Shown here in pieces: positions 60,701 through 64,000 of a stretch of 64,000 bases of DNA. Position 1 is the first letter of the stretch; every line of letters begins with the position of its first letter. The notes beneath the pieces are model-generated. The model ran no database searches. It was not told the DNA's origin and saw nothing but the letters and a program-made list of their open reading frames with translations. Source of the DNA: Trichomonas vaginalis G3 (Eukaryota; Parabasalia; Trichomonadida; Trichomonadidae); contig NC_067207.1 in NCBI RefSeq assembly GCF_026262505.1, positions 6,146,252 through 6,210,251 of the forward strand, given 5' to 3'. The position numbers and the translations under genes are program-made.

Positions 60701-62549
60701 TTCTCTCTGCTTCATCATCATTTCTTGATTTCGGTCTGTTGTTTCTATCAGGAGATCTTCTTTCTTCTCCTTGATAAAGAGCATCTCTCATGTTGTTTCC
60801 TTTCATATCTTCTCTTCCTCTGTTTCTGTTCATTGCTGCTTCTCTTCTCTGATCTTCGTAGATCTTTCTTCTTAATTCTTCATCGTTTAACTGTTGTTTA
60901 TTTGGCTGATTTCTTCGTGGTGGTTCTGGATCAGGATCATTGTATTGGAAGCAATCTTGTGCACCGAAAAGATCATTTCTATTTCTTTGTTTATTTGCAT
61001 CGCGTGCTCTTTTCTGTTCCATGTATATTCTTTGTCTTTCTGCAGCTGCTCTTTCTTCTTCTTCTCTCTTCTGTCTTTCTCTTTGTGCTTGCATTCTGGC
61101 TGCTTCTTGTCTGGCTTCTTCTCTTGGATCTCTCCTGTTCTGGTACTGATTCTGATTTGCGTATTGACGCTGGTAATTGTCAGGAGATTGTCTGTTTTGT
61201 GGTCTGTTCGCTGCTTCGAGATCTCTGTTGTATTTGGCTTCCATTTCTTTCTTTTCGCGTTCTCTTTGTAACTGCAATGGGTTCTTGTATGTGCCATCAT
61301 TGTAGTTGAAATCAACACCGCCTTTTCCACGTTCTCTGTTCATTTGTGCAATGCGATTTCTGTCATCGAAATCTTGTTGTTTTCGACGTCTGTCTGCTTC
61401 TTCTGCTTCTTTTATTGCTTGCAGTCTCGCTTGTTCTTCTTTTTCTCTTCTCATACGTTCTGCTTCTTCAAGAGCTTGTCTCTTCTTTCGCTCCGCTTCG
61501 AATAATTCTTGTTTCCTCTTTCTTTCAGCTTCTTCTTCTGCTTGTTTCCGTTTTTGCGCTTCAAGCGCCATCTGTCTTTGCTTCTCGCGTATTTCTTCTT
61601 CCTTCTTGAGCTGCTCTGGTGATGGTTTCGGTGCTTCTGCGGCTTGGTTGTTCGCGGCAGCGTCGTGATGAGGTAAAATTGTGGCAGCAGCAAAAGCTTT
61701 GCGGCCGTGAATGACGGTATGCTGCATTTCGTATTTAAGGAGTGTTTCTGATAGGAAATTCGAGAGTTTGGATTTGATAAATGGTAAAGTTAAGATTTGA
61801 TTAATATTTGGACGTTTTTCTGGCTCTTTCGTAAGCATGGCGTCGACAAGATTACGTAAATCTTGACTGTATTGAGCTGGTATAGGTGTATACTTGCCAC
61901 GAATGATGTTCATAAGAAGAGCATTCATATTCGCAGCTTCGAAGGCGTGTTTGAGGGTACAAAGCTCGTAAAGAATACAACCTAGTGACCAAATATCTGT
62001 CTTGGAGTTGTAAGGCTTTCCCTGACAAATTTCTGGTGATAAATAAAAAGGTGTACCGATTTGAGTCTTACAGACTTGAAATGTATGCTCCAAAACACGT
62101 GCAATACCAAAGTCACCAAGTTTTACAGTGCCATCTTTCATTAAGAAGACGTTCTGCCCTTTCAAATCACGATGTAAGATTTTTCTATCATGACAATATT
62201 TAATTGCAAGTGCTATTTGTATGAAATTTTTCATTACTTCTTCTTCGGAAAATGGTTTTCTTCCTTTTTTTTCGATTTTTTGCGCTAAATCACCACCATC
62301 TGCAAATTCCATAACGATGTATAAACTTCCGCGCTCTTGAAAGTTCTCGATGTATTTAACAATATATGGGTGATTCAATGCTGCTAAAACTTTGATTTCT
62401 TTCATAGCTTCCTCTCTATCTTTTTGAGATAAAGCTGTTAATCGAACTTCTTTGATACATACCATATAACCATCTTTCTTCCTCTTGCCAAGAATGGCTT
62501 TACCAAAGCCACCTTGACCAAGGACTTTTACTTGATCATAGTTCTGCAT
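57720..62549 (-). CDS. NIMA-related (NEK) protein kinase with long coiled-coil and tandem-repeat tail
   Basis: 1609 residues. Kinase at 4-258: LGQGGFGKAILGKR (Gly loop), YMVCIKEVRL (catalytic Lys), ILHRDLKGQNVFL (catalytic loop, Gly in place of the usual Pro/Ser), LGDFGIARVL (DFG), TQIGTPFYLSPEI and IWSLGCILYELCTLKHAFEA. NEKs in flagellates act at basal bodies and axonemes. The rest is charged helix (Gln/Arg/Glu) with about 7 repeats of 57-59 residues in the middle, then ELARQQRREARANRE-type repeats and an acidic end. The ATG at 62549 is the only good start. Expect a cytoskeletal protein; trichomonads have very many NEKs. Confidence 0.9.
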   Translation of the reverse strand: MQNYDQVKVLGQGGFGKAILGKRKKDGYMVCIKEVRLTALSQKDREEAMKEIKVLAALNHPYIVKYIENFQERGSLYIVMEFADGGDLAQKIEKKGRKPFSEEEVMKNFIQIALAIKYCHDRKILHRDLKGQNVFLMKDGTVKLGDFGIARVLEHTFQVCKTQIGTPFYLSPEICQGKPYNSKTDIWSLGCILYELCTLKHAFEAANMNALLMNIIRGKYTPIPAQYSQDLRNLVDAMLTKEPEKRPNINQILTLPFIKSKLSNFLSETLLKYEMQHTVIHGRKAFAAATILPHHDAAANNQAAEAPKPSPEQLKKEEEIREKQRQMALEAQKRKQAEEEAERKRKQELFEAERKKRQALEEAERMRREKEEQARLQAIKEAEEADRRRKQQDFDDRNRIAQMNRERGKGGVDFNYNDGTYKNPLQLQREREKKEMEAKYNRDLEAANRPQNRQSPDNYQRQYANQNQYQNRRDPREEARQEAARMQAQRERQKREEEERAAAERQRIYMEQKRARDANKQRNRNDLFGAQDCFQYNDPDPEPPRRNQPNKQQLNDEELRRKIYEDQRREAAMNRNRGREDMKGNNMRDALYQGEERRSPDRNNRPKSRNDDEAERRRIWEEQRRAAQANRNRAQDDMKGNNMRNALYQGEDNSPRDRNNNRRQQQDYDEAERRRIWEEQRRAAKANRDKMKYQEMGGGAAAEALRDNSPYDNRDRAPDRIAKHDISEEERRKAYEEQRRAARANREKMKYLEMGGGAAADALRDGDADDDRYERVERIAKHDISEEDRRRAYEEQRRAAKANREKMKNLEMGGGAAANALRDGDSADDYDRAPDRIAKHDISEEDRRKAYEEQRRAAKANREKMKNLEMGGGAAADALRDGDSADDYERAPDRIAKHEISEEDRRAAWRAQRDAARANREKMKNLEMGGGAAADALRDGDSADDYDKAPDRIAKRDISEEDRRKAYEEQRRAAKANREKMKNLEMGGGAAADAMKDGDSQDDSYDKAPERIAKHEISEEDRRAAWKAQRDAARANREKMKQLEMGGGAAADAMNDGESDGTDRSSSPERIAKHEISEEDRRAAWKAQREAAKANREKMRNLELGLNGDDDSASQSQDDNSAREQKHNEKHQPTAEELAELARQQRREARANRERLKQQAAGVNMDQLVQEAFGDNPFGVHGGGKIPRDAPPQPEQQPQQQLEEQSSEDNSEHKKEKHQPTAEELAELARQQRREARANREKLKQQQNVNMDDLLKEAMAEQQQQNKPKEEEKQKPVLIEEEIDEPPPQKEKVHEITAEERRQAYREQREIRKKAEQAAADQLNELQAIEAAFNGPPKAKRPPPEFLQRLQKKDGNEPSSARSASEERPSTARSASNEPRSARSERERIRPSSRQKQQEPVKIEEPVKIEEPIKIEEPPVNENAIGMKPDFGQALSSRSTKEFLKSRTLVMEQLNNEENAEENKSEAENPVENNEEIGNEATDEEKQSNIEDCAKFIEEALCMDDKEAKAEEAFDDDQKRDNNSFHLVDKSLNLPVGHDTDSIAYRAEAIRAFLEKEIGFDRLIDIKQAMSRPESEASVDLLLNGLQPGLIILVQQLLVLDDDSVANRL
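59232..60540 (-). repeat. Tandem coding repeat in the NEK tail, about 7-8 units
   Basis: Unit of about 57-59 codons: HDISEEDRRKAYEEQRRAAK, then ANREKMKNLEMGGGAAADAL and an acidic linker with DRIAK. DNA identity between units is high, and a variant box DRRAAWKAQRDAARANREKM alternates, so units were shuffled. Seven units end in GGGAAA; an eighth (MRNLELG) is degenerate. Confidence 0.9.
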
Positions 62550-63534
62550 TAAAGAATACTCGTTTTGAATTTCGCGTCAATTTTTTATTGTTTTTATATC
62601 TGGACTTTATAATCAACCTTATCTACTTGGTCTTTAGGCTTTTCGATTGAAATGCAAACTAATATTCTTATTAAAGCTACAAAATTTTAGACATTCGTTT
62701 TGGAAAATTTCAATGTCATGCATGTGATTCGATTTAAATATAATAAAACGATTTCAATAGTATGTATTTTGTAATTTTGATGTTTCTCTCTCTAAAATAT
62801 GAAAGATTTTCATTGGATGAGTTACATTTTGGGATTATTCGTAATTCTAAGGATATTTTTATGTTATTAACTTAAATTTAAATAATACTGTCGATTTGTT
62901 TATGTTAAAAACCGATTAAACATTGAGAAAGTCATGAATTAAGTTGAAAAACTTCCTAAAAAATTAGAATTATGAAATTTTCAATAAAAAATAACTGATA
63001 TTCACTTGAAAAAAGCTAAACTCAAAAAATTTTGGAAAAGTTTCATATGTATTTTGCATCAGACTTGAATAGGGCAATACAGATTACTTGAATAAATTCA
63101 TTATTGAATCAATTTTGTTATATTGATTTGATAATTAGGTTTTTGGCTTTTGAATTGGTAAATTTGAAGCAACTATATGTCGGATAATACTACACTAAGT
63201 CTTATTTATTATGAAACAGTTAATTGAGTTCTTTCTATATTCGTTAATACATTTTCTTGCAAAATTTTGAGTATTTAGAAGTTTTAATCACGTACACAAA
63301 GCTCTTTGATATCAATGTTTTAAAAAGGAGACTAAATTTTTATAATGAAAATGAAAATCAAGTATTATCTCTTTAATACAAACATATATTAAGCAAAGTA
63401 GGTTCTATTTCAGAATGTAATATAAACGAACTCTTCTCATAAAGAGAAGATTCTTTGTATTTCTTCTTTTTGGATTCAGAATTTTTTTTTGAATTCTATT
63501 GATTACTTTGCAAAACGAAATAGCTATAATAAAC
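62550..63534. other. AT-rich intergenic region, nothing recognised
   Basis: About 985 bp. No coding frame, tRNA or tandem repeat seen. The NEK leader lies at its left edge (minus strand AATTCAAAACGAG close to the ATG, a possible initiator). Confidence 0.45.
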
Positions 63535-63831
63535 TTATACAAGCTTGCAGACTCCTAATGAGCATTCTGATCCGTCAGAATCATCATTCTCCCAACGGTC
63601 TTTTGCGATCAAACAGAAGTCTGCGAGTGGTAATGGAGGGTTGAAATGTTTGCTATTCGTTAATCTCTTTAAATTCTGCTTAACTTGGTTGATTTCTTCT
63701 TCAGTTCTTGTGTCAGGATTTGGAATAGGAAATGGCTCTGCATATGATGTAATTGGAACATCAGCAATGAATGGGCAATATTCACCAAGAATGTTAGCAC
63801 CTGGATCAGTTGTATCCTCGGATTCAGACAT
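63535..63831 (-). CDS. Small acidic protein of unknown function, 98 aa
   Basis: Starts MSESEDTTDPGANILGEYCP. It contains PFPIPNPDTRTEEEINQVKQ and FCLIAKDRWENDDSDGSECS. It is hydrophilic with a possible phospho-acceptor-rich N-terminus and an acidic C-terminal third. No family recognised. Clean frame with host-like codon use; a real gene is likely but unproven. Confidence 0.6.
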   Translation of the reverse strand: MSESEDTTDPGANILGEYCPFIADVPITSYAEPFPIPNPDTRTEEEINQVKQNLKRLTNSKHFNPPLPLADFCLIAKDRWENDDSDGSECSLGVCKLV

Positions 63832-64000
63832 TTTTTAGCTTGTCAGGAAAAAAGTGCCACTACAGATCAACTGTTCTTGCTAATTATATGTTGATAGATT
63901 TGAAATCTATCATAGATATTGAAATATATCAGAATATTCTAGTTAAAATCTCTAAATACCAAAGAAATTAAAAAAATTTGATAAAATCATAACGAAATCA
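63832..64000. other. Upstream flank of the small acidic protein gene
   Basis: Only 169 bp remain to the window edge. No feature seen. Confidence 0.4.

Noticed and set aside
60323-61309. Long plus-strand frame (328 codons) inside the NEK gene
   Set aside because: It is Leu/Phe/Cys-rich low-complexity antisense of the Arg/Glu/Gln-rich tail, a shadow.
62550-63534. Possible gene in the 1-kb gap before the small acidic protein
   Set aside because: All frames are short and AT-biased with no recognisable motif.

Overview
The window looks like a scaffold of a parabasalid protist, most likely Trichomonas vaginalis or a close relative. The reasons are AT-rich intergenic DNA, no introns visible in any gene, very short 5' leaders with a TCA-type initiator (clearest 8 nt upstream of the gene at 49325), and a typical trichomonad gene set: BspA-like leucine-rich repeat protein, ankyrin proteins, a NIMA-like kinase with a long repeat tail, a GT61 glycosyltransferase, glycine-rich surface-type proteins and a cytosolic carboxypeptidase. 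No species assignment can be proved without a search.

Layout. 1-9399: host DNA with a duplicated unit (glycine-rich gene plus the start of a GT61 gene), a broken ankyrin gene and a small charged protein. 9405-32914: a near-complete Maverick/Polinton-type virus-like element of 23.5 kb with terminal inverted repeats starting in poly(A)/poly(T), flanked by a possible TAAAT target duplication. 32920-35196: a host carboxypeptidase gene. 35197-about 45592: a second, shortened and much more decayed copy of the right half of the same element, in inverted orientation, with only one terminal repeat. 45589-51082: damaged host genes (surface protein, WD40 protein, HEAT-repeat protein). 51468-63831: ordinary host genes (cyclin, DYRK-like kinase, BspA-like LRR protein, NEK kinase, small acidic protein).

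The virus-like element carries a double-jelly-roll-type major capsid candidate, a minor capsid candidate, an A32/FtsK-type packaging ATPase, an rve integrase, a superfamily 3 helicase, two KilA-N proteins, an HNH endonuclease, a D12-class adenine methyltransferase, a phage-collar-like fibre protein and a large coiled-coil structural protein. I could not find a family B DNA polymerase or an adenain-type protease in it, so it is closer in content to Polinton-like viruses/virophages than to a textbook Maverick. It is a fossil: about a dozen breaks in element 1 and clearly more in element 2, although many genes in element 1 are still open, so the insertion is young.

The least expected signals are non-coding. 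(1) Element genes seem to use two short upstream motifs, a TTTTTAC box close to the ATG of structural genes and an AATATTTTTTT box before replication/regulatory genes. (2) A family of about 13 repeat modules keeps constant edges but swaps its core word between copies (GGTGA, GGTCA, GTTAG, GGTAG). (3) There are 25-bp arrays near the ends and middle, a 20-bp satellite bounded by an inverted repeat, and a tRNA-like Pol III unit.
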